Notes: generated from the letters alone by a model not told the origin. DNA of 64,000 nucleotides from Gelidibacter mesophilus DSM 14095 (GCF_000423005.1 NZ_AUHD01000012.1:60699-124698), one strand, 5' to 3'; counted from the stretch's first letter, positions 9,514 to 17,393 are shown. Translations and numbers: made by a program.

Positions 9514-10692
9514 TTAAACGCGCTCAATCACAATTGCAGATGCACCTCCGCCACCATTACAGATTGCGGCAGCACCAATTTTAGCATTGTTTTGCTCTAA
9601 TACATTTAATAAAGTAATAATAATTCTAACCCCAGAACAACCTAACGGATGTCCTAAAGAAACAGCGCCACCATTCACGTTTACGTTATGATCATTCAGA
9701 CCTAAAATTTTCATATTTGCCAATCCAACCACGGAAAATGCTTCGTTAAACTCAAAAAAGTCAACATCATTTATTGAAACACCAGCCTTGTTCAATGCTT
9801 TAGGCAAAGCTTTCGCAGGTGCAGTGGTAAACCATTTTGGCTCTTGTGCAGCATCAGCATAACTTTTTATAATGGCCAATGGTTTTAAACCGAGTTCGTC
9901 AGCCTTTTCCCTGCTCATTAAAACTACAGCACCGGCACCATCATTAATAGTTGAAGAGTTGGCCGCGGTAGCGGTTCCGTCTTTCGTGAATGCAGGTCTC
10001 AATGACGGAATCTTGTCGATCTTTACATTCGTATATTCTTCGTCCTTGAAAACAACAATAGCATCTCCACGACGCTGCGGTACTTCTACAGGCACTACTT
10101 CATTATCGAATTTTCCAGCTTCCCAAGCGGCCGCTGATCTTTCATAAGATTGAACAGCAAATGCGTCCTGATCTGCTCTGCTGAACTTATATTCTGTGGC
10201 ACATGCGTCTGCACAAACACCCATGGCGTTGTCATCATAGGCATCTACCAAGCCGTCTTTTTGCATCCCATCAATCAATGTGGCTGGTCCAAATTTTGTT
10301 CCATTTCTCGCATGTAAATAATGAGGAATCATGCTCATGTTTTCCATCCCTCCAGCAACGATCACATCCGCATCACCTAGCGCTATCGCTTGGGCTGCCT
10401 GCATCACTGCTTTCATTCCTGAAGCACATACTTTATTAACTGTTGTGCAAGGCACGGTATCAGGAATACCAGCGTAGATAGCTGCTTGACGAGCTGGCGC
10501 TTGTCCTGTTCCTGCTTGCACTACATTTCCCATAATCACTTCTTGAACTAGTTCAGGTTTCAGGTTGATTTTATCCAATGCCCCTTTAATGGCAATGGCT
10601 CCTAATTTTGGAGCAGGAATTGTGGATAAAGCTCCTAAAAAACTACCGATTGGTGTTCTTGCTGCAGATACAATGACTACTTCTTTACTCAT
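9514..10692 (-). CDS. Acetyl-CoA C-acyltransferase (thiolase)
   Basis: This 392-residue thiolase condenses or cleaves (aceto)acyl-CoA in the cytosol. The nucleophile Cys is in VNKVCASGMKAV near residue 90. The C-terminal catalytic His and Cys are in GHPLGCSG and ICNGGGGASA. The start at 10692 (MSKEVVIVSAARTPIG) fits the family N-terminus; the ten codons upstream of it are not conserved in style. Whether it works in acetoacetyl-CoA synthesis or in fatty-acid degradation cannot be told from context, because no other beta-oxidation gene is adjacent. Confidence 0.95.
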   Translation of the reverse strand: MSKEVVIVSAARTPIGSFLGALSTIPAPKLGAIAIKGALDKINLKPELVQEVIMGNVVQAGTGQAPARQAAIYAGIPDTVPCTTVNKVCASGMKAVMQAAQAIALGDADVIVAGGMENMSMIPHYLHARNGTKFGPATLIDGMQKDGLVDAYDDNAMGVCADACATEYKFSRADQDAFAVQSYERSAAAWEAGKFDNEVVPVEVPQRRGDAIVVFKDEEYTNVKIDKIPSLRPAFTKDGTATAANSSTINDGAGAVVLMSREKADELGLKPLAIIKSYADAAQEPKWFTTAPAKALPKALNKAGVSINDVDFFEFNEAFSVVGLANMKILGLNDHNVNVNGGAVSLGHPLGCSGVRIIITLLNVLEQNNAKIGAAAICNGGGGASAIVIERV

Positions 10693-10792
10693 CTTTATAG
10701 GGTTTTGATTTGATTGACGCAAAATTAAACATTTTTTAATTGATTTTGGAATGAAACCTGACGTTAAACCAACAAGTCCCTTTATAATTTAT

Positions 10793-10800
10793 TACTTTTG
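10793..10800 (+). promoter_or_regulatory. Bacteroidetes -7 box upstream of the 7TM-HD gene
   Basis: TACTTTTG matches the Bacteroidetes TAnnTTTG -7 element and ends 19 bases before the ATG. The -33 partner is unclear. Confidence 0.4.
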
Positions 10801-10819
10801 AAAGACAATTGAGACGACT

Positions 10820-12868
10820 TTGATGAAAAACATTATAAACAAGTGGTACAAGAATCATTCACTTATTTACAAAATTCTCCTGTTTATAGGAACTACTTTT
10901 TTAATTGTTTACCTCTTTCCAAAAAGTGGGAAATTTAAATACAGTTTTGATAAGAACAAACCATGGCAATCTGAAAATCTCTACGCACCTTTTGATTTCG
11001 CCATTCAGAAATCACCGGAGGAATTAGAAAAGGAAAAATCTGCAATTGTAGAAAATAGTTCTGTTTATTTTGATATTAATGAGGAGATAAAAGATTTTGT
11101 ATTTGATGATTACAATAAGAAGTTCAACGCTACTTTTAATGATTCTCTGGGACGAAAAAAGACGGAGCTATTCAAAATCGGGAAAACAGTTCTGTCAGAG
11201 ATCTACAGGAATGGTGTTCTAGAAGAAGACTATAATTACCCTAATGATAAGAACGTTGTTTTGCTGGATGGACAAAACCAAATAGCCACCACCACGTATT
11301 CTGAACTTTCTAAATTGGATGCTTTTAGGAGGCATTTGGAGAAGCAGCTTGAGGAGAACGGCAATGTCAAGTTTAAGTCGGTTTTTGTGTCCTTATTTTT
11401 TGATTTGATTGAACCCAATTTAAAGGTCAATAAATCGATTACTAAAAATGCATTGGATGAGGAATTGGATAAAATATCTACAACCCGCGGAAATATTGAG
11501 AGAGAAACCCTAATTATTTCTAAGGGAGAGTTGGTTGAAGGTCATAAATATGATATTTTGAAATCCTTGGAATCAGAATACGAATCACAGGTTTGGAGTT
11601 CTTCAAACTATACATGGGTCGTGGTTTCCTACTCCATTTTAGTGGCATTGACCTTGTTGATGTTGTTGTTGTTTTTGAGAAAATACAGGATTGAAGTCTT
11701 TTTGGATAATACTAAAGTGACTTTCATCTTTTTTAATATTTTATTAATGGTCTTGCTGACCACGCTTATTGTGAGTTACAATACCAAGTATGTTTACGTG
11801 GTGCCGCTTTGTGTGCTTCCACTGGTTTTAAAGGCGTTTTTTGATGCGCGATTAGGCTTGTTTACTCATGTTTTGACCGTGTTACTGCTTGGCTTTATTG
11901 TGCCAAACAGTTATGAATATATGTTTTTGCAGATTATTGCGGGTATTGTAACCATTCTCACGGTATCTGAATTATATAAACGCGCTAATTTATTTATTTC
12001 AGTAGGACAAATCACGCTTATTTATATCATAACCTATTTTGCGTTTTTCGTTATTCATGAGGGCAGTATTGTTAATCTGAGCTATGAAGCTTTTGGAATG
12101 TTCATTTTATGTGGACTCGCCACGTTGTTTGTGCAGCCTCTAATCTATATTTACGAACGATTATTCGGATTGGTCTCAGATGTATCGCTTTTGGAGCTTT
12201 CTGACACCAATGCTAAATTGTTAAAGGAACTGTCCAATAAGGCGCCAGGAACATTTCACCATAGTTTGAATGTTGCCAATTTAGCTGAAGCTTCTGCTAA
12301 CGAAATAGGAGCGAATGCCATGTTGGTTAGGGTAGGGGCACTTTACCATGACATTGGCAAAATGAAAAATCCTACCTACTTCACGGAAAACCAATCGACC
12401 GGCATCAATCCGCATGATGAATTGTCGGCACGAGAAAGTGCAAAGATTATATTTGATCATGTTCTTGATGGCATTGAAATAGCGAAGAAGTATAACTTGC
12501 CAGATCGGGTTATTGATTTTATCAGGACGCACCATGGCACCAGTGTGGTGTATTATTTTTATATGAAGGAAAAGGAAATTGATATTGAGACGGACGAAAT
12601 TGATTTCCGTTATCCAGGTCCAAAACCTTTTAGTAAGGAAACCGCAATTTTAATGATGTGCGATAGTGTAGAGGCAGCTTCAAAAAGTTTAAAGGATCCT
12701 TCGTCAACCAAAATCAATCATTTTGTTGAGAATATTATTAATAAACAAATGGAAGACGGACAGTTTTTAAATGCCAATATTACTTTCAAAGAAATTGAAT
12801 CCATCAAGAAAATACTAAAAAATAAATTAGCTAACATCTTCCATCTCAGGATAGAATATCCGGAATAA
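10820..12868 (+). CDS. 7TM-HD family phosphohydrolase (PgpH-like)
   Basis: This 682-residue membrane protein has the PgpH/YqfF layout. It starts with an N-terminal membrane helix and then has a large extracytoplasmic region (to about residue 265). A bundle of about seven membrane segments (270-460) follows, and then a cytosolic HD domain. HD residues are visible in FHHSLNVANLA and VGALYHDIGKM near 490-515, and in DFIRTHHGT. PgpH proteins of Firmicutes hydrolyse cyclic di-AMP; the flavobacterial enzyme is assumed similar, but its substrate is not proven by the sequence. Confidence 0.92.
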   Translation: MMKNIINKWYKNHSLIYKILLFIGTTFLIVYLFPKSGKFKYSFDKNKPWQSENLYAPFDFAIQKSPEELEKEKSAIVENSSVYFDINEEIKDFVFDDYNKKFNATFNDSLGRKKTELFKIGKTVLSEIYRNGVLEEDYNYPNDKNVVLLDGQNQIATTTYSELSKLDAFRRHLEKQLEENGNVKFKSVFVSLFFDLIEPNLKVNKSITKNALDEELDKISTTRGNIERETLIISKGELVEGHKYDILKSLESEYESQVWSSSNYTWVVVSYSILVALTLLMLLLFLRKYRIEVFLDNTKVTFIFFNILLMVLLTTLIVSYNTKYVYVVPLCVLPLVLKAFFDARLGLFTHVLTVLLLGFIVPNSYEYMFLQIIAGIVTILTVSELYKRANLFISVGQITLIYIITYFAFFVIHEGSIVNLSYEAFGMFILCGLATLFVQPLIYIYERLFGLVSDVSLLELSDTNAKLLKELSNKAPGTFHHSLNVANLAEASANEIGANAMLVRVGALYHDIGKMKNPTYFTENQSTGINPHDELSARESAKIIFDHVLDGIEIAKKYNLPDRVIDFIRTHHGTSVVYYFYMKEKEIDIETDEIDFRYPGPKPFSKETAILMMCDSVEAASKSLKDPSSTKINHFVENIINKQMEDGQFLNANITFKEIESIKKILKNKLANIFHLRIEYPE

Positions 12869-12964
12869 AAAATTAAGCAGAAAAAGTTCAAAAAATAGTT
12901 GCTTTGTTTGGAATGAAAGGCTAGATTTGCATCCGCATTTAAAGGATGTTCTTTTAAATATATT

Positions 12965-13051
12965 GGAGAGGTGCCTGAGCGGCCGAAAGGACTTGTTTGC
13001 TAAACAAGCGTACCCTTGCGGGTACCCGGGGTTCGAATCCCCGTCTCTCCG
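12965..13051 (+). tRNA. tRNA-Ser(GCT)
   Basis: This is an 87-base class II tRNA. The acceptor arms are GGAGAGG and TCTCTCC with discriminator G, and the anticodon stem-loop is CTTGTTTGCTAAACAAG with anticodon GCT. A variable arm CGTACCCTTGCGGGTACC is followed by a T arm with GGTTCGAATCC. CCA is not encoded. Confidence 0.97.
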
Positions 13052-13072
13052 CAATTTTTTAGATAACCAATT

Positions 13073-13163
13073 CGGGGTGTATCACGCTAAGGCGTGACAG
13101 GTCTACCCCGGCCTGCCAAAACAAAGGCATGGTTATCGCGCCGCGTTTGGGATGCGGAGGTCG
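13073..13163 (+). pseudogene. Degenerate tRNA-Pro copy
   Basis: The first nine bases of tRNA-Pro (CGGGGTGTA) are followed by a 49-base insert that replaces part of the D arm. Then come 33 bases (13131-13163) that match the D-arm end, anticodon stem-loop and extra loop of the intact downstream gene with one mismatch (T for C in the anticodon stem). The T arm and 3' acceptor are missing; a palindrome follows instead. It cannot form a tRNA. Confidence 0.85.
13082..13097. repeat. Small palindrome TCACGC...GCGTGA, copy 1
   Basis: Arms TCACGC and GCGTGA enclose the loop TAAG. It is inserted directly after the first nine bases of the damaged tRNA-Pro. The bases that follow (CAGGTCTA) recall the GACAGGTC palindromes seen elsewhere in flavobacterial genomes. 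Confidence 0.75.
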
Positions 13164-13180
13164 TCACGCTTGAGGCGTGA
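13164..13180. repeat. Small palindrome TCACGC...GCGTGA, copy 2
   Basis: The same six-base arms enclose the loop TTGAG. This copy sits after GGAGGTCG, the extra-loop sequence of tRNA-Pro, exactly where the T arm should begin. Confidence 0.75.
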
Positions 13181-13198
13181 CCACCAAAGATAAAAATT

Positions 13199-13447
13199 AT
13201 GGATTATACGGTTTACATATTGTATAGCCAAAAACGTTCAAGATATTATATCGGTCAAACGGATGATATCGAAAAAAGATTTGTAAGACACAATAAAAGT
13301 TTGGTTCCATCAACTAAAACTGGTTCACCGTGGAATTTGGTTTTTACTCAAAAGGTAGAAAACAGATCGGAAGCGCTAATTTTAGAGAAAAAAATTAAAA
13401 AACGAGGAACCAAAAGATATTTTGAAGATAACCAATTCGGGGTGTAG
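13199..13447 (+). CDS. GIY-YIG nuclease family protein (URI-type)
   Basis: This 82-residue protein is a bare GIY-YIG domain with no extra DNA-binding part. The GIY and YIG strands read YTVYILYS and RYYIGQTDD, with a conserved Arg in the VRHNK region and Glu in RSEALILEKKIKK. Its last five codons and stop (NQFGV, TAG at 13445-13447) lie inside the first ten bases of tRNA-Pro, so gene and tRNA overlap. Small GIY-YIG proteins of this kind are common in flavobacteria and behave like mobile genes. The position between a broken and an intact tRNA-Pro suggests that it moves with, or targets, tRNA sequence; that is inference. Confidence 0.88.
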   Translation: MDYTVYILYSQKRSRYYIGQTDDIEKRFVRHNKSLVPSTKTGSPWNLVFTQKVENRSEALILEKKIKKRGTKRYFEDNQFGV

Positions 13448-13512
13448 CGTAGCCCGGTTATCGCGCCGCGTTTGGGACGCGGAGGTCGCAGGTTCGAATC
13501 CTGCCACCCCGA
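13438..13512 (+). tRNA. tRNA-Pro(TGG), ICE integration target
   Basis: This is a 75-base tRNA with acceptor arms CGGGGTG and CACCCCG and discriminator A. The anticodon stem-loop is CCGCG-TTTGGGA-CGCGG (anticodon TGG), and the T arm contains GGTTCGAATCC. Its last 16 bases are part of the 20-bp att repeat that recurs at the right end of the ICE, so integration keeps the tRNA intact. Confidence 0.97.
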
Positions 13513-13516
13513 CAAA
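13497..13516 (+). other. Left attachment site (att repeat)
   Basis: AATCCTGCCACCCCGACAAA covers the T-arm end and acceptor 3' strand of tRNA-Pro plus four bases. An identical 20-mer lies at 63484-63503. Such tRNA 3'-end repeats are the usual crossover sites of tyrosine-integrase elements. Confidence 0.93.
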
Positions 13517-13537
13517 TTATAGTATCAATCTATAACA

Positions 13538-13569
13538 AAAACCTGTTAATCGTATGATTTACAGGTTTT
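13538..13569 (+). terminator. Intrinsic terminator after tRNA-Pro (ICE-borne)
   Basis: Stem AAAACCTGT / ACAGGTTTT with a 14-base loop is followed by TTCTGTTTTT. It lies inside the ICE, 26 bases after the tRNA, and would end tRNA-Pro transcription or insulate int. Confidence 0.75.
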
Positions 13570-13617
13570 TCTGTTTTTAAGAATATCATAAGAATTGATA
13601 TGTTTTGATTAAAAATG

Positions 13618-13636
13618 TCAACAAATCGGATAACAA
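13618..13636 (+). repeat. 19-bp subterminal repeat, left copy
   Basis: GTCAACAAATCGGATAACA recurs at 63408-63426 with a single change (A to C at base 14). It lies 102 bases inside the left att site. Possible arm-type integrase or excisionase binding site (inference). Confidence 0.7.
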
Positions 13637-13712
13637 ATTAAAATTTCAAAAAGTGTTGACCAGATTTATGACCAACGGTCTGCTAATCAATAAATAAATG
13701 TATCTTTATAAG

Positions 13713-13726
13713 TGATTTGACTTTCG
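13713..13726 (+). promoter_or_regulatory. Repeated 14-bp motif upstream of int
   Basis: TGATTTGACTTTCG lies 41 bases before the integrase ATG. Identical 14-mers occur at 32309-32322 and, on the minus strand, at 52701-52714, always in intergenic DNA. Immediately downstream is an inverted repeat TAACAA-cgaatta-TTGTTA (13732-13750). A -7-like box TATCTTTA lies at 13701-13708, so the motif would sit near the transcription start. Confidence 0.65.
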
Positions 13727-13766
13727 TCTGATAACAACGAATTATTGTTAACTAAAAGACGAAATA

Positions 13767-15032
13767 ATGAAAACATCTACCACCTTCAGTATTTTGTTCT
13801 GGGCGGACTTCTCCAGGGCAAAAAATGACCAAGCATCTATTTACGCAAGAATTACGGTAAATGGCAAGCGAGCTACCATCAGTCTAAAACGAAAAGTTTT
13901 AGTGTCTGATTGGGATGTCCATAAAAACAGAGCTCGGGGAACAAATCAGAAATCAAGAATTCTAAACAGTTATTTAGATGAAACTTACAATCATCTGTTT
14001 AAATGTTATCGCGATTTAATGAATGAGCATAAATTGATTACCGCACAGGTCGTTAAGGCTCGATATTTCGGTAATGACGAAAATAATCGTTCCATTACAG
14101 ATATTATCAATTACCATAATGAAGATATGGTAAACAAATTAAAGTGGGGAACACAAAAAAATTATTACACTACACAGAGTTATATCTCCAAATTTTTATC
14201 GAAATTCTATAAGACCACAGACCTTTATTTACGGGAACTTGATTATCACTTTATCATAAAGTTTGAGAAATATCTCCGGGACTACATACCAGAAGACCAT
14301 CAAAAGCCAATGGGCAACAATACCGTAATGAAGCATATCGAGCGTTTTAGAAAGATGATAAATTTATCGTTTAAATTGGGTTGGATTCAACGCGACCCAT
14401 TTATCAATTTCAAATCTAAATTCATTAAAAACGAAAGAGGCTTTTTAAGTCTCGAAGAGCTTCAAGAGATAGAAAATAAACAATTTAGCATTCCAAGATT
14501 GGAATTGGTAAAGGATTTGTTTGTTTTTAGTTGCTATACCAGTTTAAGTTATATCGATGTCATCCATTTAACTGCGGATAATATCTGTATTGGCATCGAT
14601 GGCGAACTTTGGATTTATTACAAACGGGAAAAGACGACAAAGCCCATACGAATACCTTTGTTGCCAAAGGCGATGCAAATTGTTGAAAAATACAAGAGCA
14701 ACCGTAAATCAATATCACAAGGAAGTATATTTCCTAAAATCTCAAATCAAAAACTAAATTCTTATTTAAAGGAAATTGCTGATGTTTGTGGTATTAAAAA
14801 GAACCTTACTTTCCACATTGCCCGACATACATTTGCTACAACGGTTACATTAAGTAATGGTATGCCCATTGAGACGGTTTCAAAATTGTTGGGTCACTCC
14901 CGAATATCTACAACCCAAATTTATGCTAAAGTCATTGAACGTAAAGTAAGTGATGATATGCAAAAATTAAGGGCTCAATTCAATGAGATAGAAAATGAAT
15001 CTATCTCTAAAGTGGTTTCTCAAAATTCATAA
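13767..15032 (+). CDS. int: Tyrosine-type site-specific integrase of the ICE
   Basis: This 421-residue integrase catalyses excision and integration at the tRNA-Pro att site. It has an N-terminal arm-binding domain (FSILFWADFSRAKN, ARITVNGKRATIS), a SAM-like core-binding domain (about 110-215) and a C-terminal catalytic domain. Box II is intact: HIARHTFATT near 350, LLGHSRISTTQIYAK, with the nucleophile Tyr near 385. Box I reads CYTSLSYIDV, with Ser where most recombinases have Arg. IntDOT of CTnDOT shows the same loss, so this supports a CTnDOT-like enzyme. The gene sits 250 bases inside the left end. Confidence 0.95.
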   Translation: MKTSTTFSILFWADFSRAKNDQASIYARITVNGKRATISLKRKVLVSDWDVHKNRARGTNQKSRILNSYLDETYNHLFKCYRDLMNEHKLITAQVVKARYFGNDENNRSITDIINYHNEDMVNKLKWGTQKNYYTTQSYISKFLSKFYKTTDLYLRELDYHFIIKFEKYLRDYIPEDHQKPMGNNTVMKHIERFRKMINLSFKLGWIQRDPFINFKSKFIKNERGFLSLEELQEIENKQFSIPRLELVKDLFVFSCYTSLSYIDVIHLTADNICIGIDGELWIYYKREKTTKPIRIPLLPKAMQIVEKYKSNRKSISQGSIFPKISNQKLNSYLKEIADVCGIKKNLTFHIARHTFATTVTLSNGMPIETVSKLLGHSRISTTQIYAKVIERKVSDDMQKLRAQFNEIENESISKVVSQNS

Positions 15033-15053
15033 TTCCAGTTAATTAAAAATACA

Positions 15054-15575
15054 ATGGAACTATCTATAATAAAAAATAAAATCCATAATATTCAAGGAAA
15101 CAAAGTTATTCTTGATTTTGACCTTGCTGAACTCTATGAAGTAGAAACTAGAGTACTAAAACAAGCGGTTAGACGTAATCTTAAACGTTTCCCCGATGAT
15201 TTTATGTTTCAGCTTTCAAAAGATGAGTGGAAAGAGGTTATCACAAATTGTGACAACCTTCCAGAGAACATTAAATTTAGTCCTGCCACTCCGTTTGCCT
15301 TTACCGAACAGGGCGTGGCAATGCTTTCTAGCGTACTTAACAGCGACAAGGCCATTGACGTAAATATATCTATTATGCGTGCATTTGTAGCGTTACGGCA
15401 GCATCTTACAGATTATAGCAACCTTAAAGAACATATAGCCCAACTTGAAAAAGAAATGAATATCAAATTTAAGGACATTCATCAGGCTTTGAATTATTTA
15501 CTGCAAAAGGACAAGGTACAGATTGAACAGCATAACAGGGAACGAATTGGTTTTAAAACGGATAGGAAAGATTAG
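15054..15575 (+). CDS. ORF6N domain-containing protein
   Basis: This 173-residue protein has an N-terminal ORF6N domain (LDFDLAELYEVETRVLKQAV, RFPDDFMFQLSKDEW, TEQGVAMLSSVL), a DNA-binding-type domain common on phages and mobile elements. A C-terminal coiled coil follows (HIAQLEKEMNIKFKDIHQAL). It lies 21 bases after int on the same strand and is probably co-transcribed. ORF6N proteins next to integrases are widespread in Bacteroidota; the exact role is unknown. Confidence 0.88.
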   Translation: MELSIIKNKIHNIQGNKVILDFDLAELYEVETRVLKQAVRRNLKRFPDDFMFQLSKDEWKEVITNCDNLPENIKFSPATPFAFTEQGVAMLSSVLNSDKAIDVNISIMRAFVALRQHLTDYSNLKEHIAQLEKEMNIKFKDIHQALNYLLQKDKVQIEQHNRERIGFKTDRKD

Positions 15576-15628
15576 TAACTTTTCTTTGCTTATCAGAATA
15601 GACAATTTTTATGAATATATTGCTTTTA

Positions 15629-16495
15629 TTAATTCGGTTCAATATGAATTAGTATGTGTCCTAAATTCGGTATTTCTTTTTGTAAATGGTCTTTTAACTT
15701 ATGAGCAATGTCGTGACCAGATTTTACCGAAATTTCATTATTCACAATTGCGTGTAAATCCACGTGGAATTTCATTCCGGATTTTCTAATAAAACATTTC
15801 TCTGTTCCTAAAACACCTTGAACTTCTGTTGATTTTTCTCTAATTTCAATTATCAGTTCGTCATAAAGTTGTTCGTCCATAACTTCTCCTAAAGCTGGAC
15901 GTAATATTAAATAACTATTATATAAAATGAATCCAGAAGCGAATAAGGCAGCCCAATCATCTGCTGTTTCATAACCTTTTCCATATATGATTGCTATCGA
16001 AATACCGATAAAGGCCATTACCGAAGTTATGGCATCACTTCTATGATGCCAAGCATCTGCTTTTAATGATGAACTATTTGTTTGTTTACTTTTTTTAATT
16101 ACAATTTGAAATGAGATTTCTTTCCAAGCTATTATTAGACCTAGCACAATCAAAGTCCAAGATTTCGGGATTTTATGAGGTGTTTGAATGTTTTGAATAC
16201 TTTCATAGGCGATTATTGTGGCAGAAACAACAAGGAATGTAACAACTCCAAAGGTAATTAATGGCTCAATTTTGCCGTGTCCATAGGGATGATTTTCGTC
16301 CGCTGGTCGTTTTGCATATTTAAAACCTAATAAAACTAAAAATGAAGCAAAAATATCCGTTGTCGATTCAATCGCATCTGCAATTAAAGCATAAGAATTT
16401 CCAAAAAATCCCGCAAGTCCTTTAATTAAGGCTAAAGCAGTATTCCCAATTATGCTGAAATAAGTTGTTCGTATTGCGGTTTGTTCGTTATTCAT
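15629..16495 (-). CDS. Cation diffusion facilitator family transporter
   Basis: This inner-membrane exporter (288 residues) of the CDF family probably acts as a zinc/cadmium/cobalt antiporter. Membrane segments carry the transport-site motifs ADAIESTTD in TM2 and ADAWHHRSDA in TM5. The loop sequence ENHPYGHGKIE is a family signature. A cytosolic C-terminal domain of about 85 residues ends in GHILIHIEPN. ATG 16495 (MNNEQ) is preferred over an upstream TTG. The promoter overlaps a perfect palindrome, so metal-dependent regulation is plausible. It is cargo between int and the tra operon. Confidence 0.93.
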   Translation of the reverse strand: MNNEQTAIRTTYFSIIGNTALALIKGLAGFFGNSYALIADAIESTTDIFASFLVLLGFKYAKRPADENHPYGHGKIEPLITFGVVTFLVVSATIIAYESIQNIQTPHKIPKSWTLIVLGLIIAWKEISFQIVIKKSKQTNSSSLKADAWHHRSDAITSVMAFIGISIAIIYGKGYETADDWAALFASGFILYNSYLILRPALGEVMDEQLYDELIIEIREKSTEVQGVLGTEKCFIRKSGMKFHVDLHAIVNNEISVKSGHDIAHKLKDHLQKEIPNLGHILIHIEPN

Positions 16496-16517
16496 TCTAA
16501 TTTTAGTTGTCAATAAA

Positions 16518-16541
16518 TTTGTTATATTTATAACAAAGATA
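16518..16541 (-). promoter_or_regulatory. Promoter with palindromic operator before the CDF gene
   Basis: The palindrome TTTGTTATA-tt-TATAACAAA (16518-16537) has perfect 9-bp arms. On the minus strand it overlaps a -7 box TATCTTTG (16534-16541), 23 to 47 bases upstream of the ATG. The layout fits a repressor that blocks the transcription start. No dedicated regulator is adjacent. Confidence 0.55.
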
Positions 16542-16550
16542 CTTTTTTAA

Positions 16551-16581
16551 TCACAAAAAAAAGAGGTGATAAACACCTCTT
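16551..16581 (-). terminator. Intrinsic terminator of the tra operon
   Basis: Stem AAGAGGTG / CACCTCTT (16561-16581) with a 5-base loop is followed on the minus strand by a long T-run. It overlaps the traN stop codon. Confidence 0.85.
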
Positions 16582-17380
16582 AAATTTTGGTTTCCAAAAT
16601 CATTTTTCTGCTCCCTTTTAGCTCCTTCAGCTCCAGCATTAACTTTTCGTTGTCGCCTAAAACAAACTTTGGAACTACATACACAAAGCATTGACTTTCT
16701 CCATCAGTAATGGAATATGGCATTTTGTGTTTGTAAATAACTTCTTGTTGTAATCTTTGGTAAGAGGCTTTACGCTTTTTGTTTCCGTTGGTTCTATAAA
16801 CTTTAATGTAGTCAATTTCAAAATCGATTCCAGACCTGTTCTTGACCTCTATAACCAAATACACTTCAGAAGCATCATACGCTATTTTTTGTAATTGGAC
16901 TTTAATTCCTTTTTTGCGTTTGGTTTCAATACGCTCAAAGTTGGATTTTAATAAATACTCGCTGAATTTTTGAAAATGTGTTATTCTATTTGCATATTCG
17001 TTCAACGGTTTAACTTCTGGCTTCTGCTTAATCTTTTCCGGAAGTTCACTGCCAATGCTTTCATTTTCATTGATAAAATAATTCAGTTCTGGAAGTTTTT
17101 CAGAATATTTCAAAATATAAGAATAAACGCGACCATCACTTGTAACGGTCAATAGGTTGCTTTCTGTTCCAGGCTTCGCCTGTAACAAACCGAAATACTG
17201 CTCTTTCTCACGATTATAGGTGAATACAAAATTGGAAGCTCCTGTAATTCCTTGTCGAATAGGGTTTGGAAAAAACAGGGCAACGTTTTTCTGGTCGTTG
17301 GCGTAAATAGTGTCAAGGGGTTGCTGTGCTGAAATTGACATTGAACAAATCAATAACAGTAATGTGATATATGTTTTCAT
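16580..17380 (-). CDS. traN: Conjugative transposon protein TraN (DUF4138)
   Basis: This 266-residue exported protein starts with a signal peptide ending SISAQ and continues with the DUF4138 fold (YANDQKNVALFFPNPIRQGI, then NFVFTYNREKEQYFGLLQA). TraN is thought to be the VirB9-like outer part of the Bacteroidetes mating channel. The second half has Ig-like strands (YDASEVYLVIEVKNRSGID). It is the last gene of the tra operon, 13 bases after traM, with a terminator at its stop. Confidence 0.92.
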   Translation of the reverse strand: MKTYITLLLLICSMSISAQQPLDTIYANDQKNVALFFPNPIRQGITGASNFVFTYNREKEQYFGLLQAKPGTESNLLTVTSDGRVYSYILKYSEKLPELNYFINENESIGSELPEKIKQKPEVKPLNEYANRITHFQKFSEYLLKSNFERIETKRKKGIKVQLQKIAYDASEVYLVIEVKNRSGIDFEIDYIKVYRTNGNKKRKASYQRLQQEVIYKHKMPYSITDGESQCFVYVVPKFVLGDNEKLMLELKELKGSRKMILETKI

Positions 17381-17393
17381 AAGAGTGAGTTTA

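Larger units (their letters stand above)
13061..13446 (+). repeat. 21-bp direct repeat flanking the GIY-YIG/tRNA fragment unit
   Basis: A 21-base sequence beginning AGATAACCAATTCGGGG occurs at 13061-13081 and again at 13426-13446. Each copy ends inside a tRNA-Pro 5' end. The 365-base unit between them holds a damaged tRNA-Pro, two small palindromes and the GIY-YIG gene. The second copy also encodes the last codons of the GIY-YIG protein. This looks like the footprint of an insertion or duplication at the tRNA. Confidence 0.85.

Noticed and set aside
13199..13447. GIY-YIG ORF as part of the ICE
   Set aside because: It lies outside the left att repeat, upstream of the intact tRNA-Pro, so it belongs to the chromosome side.
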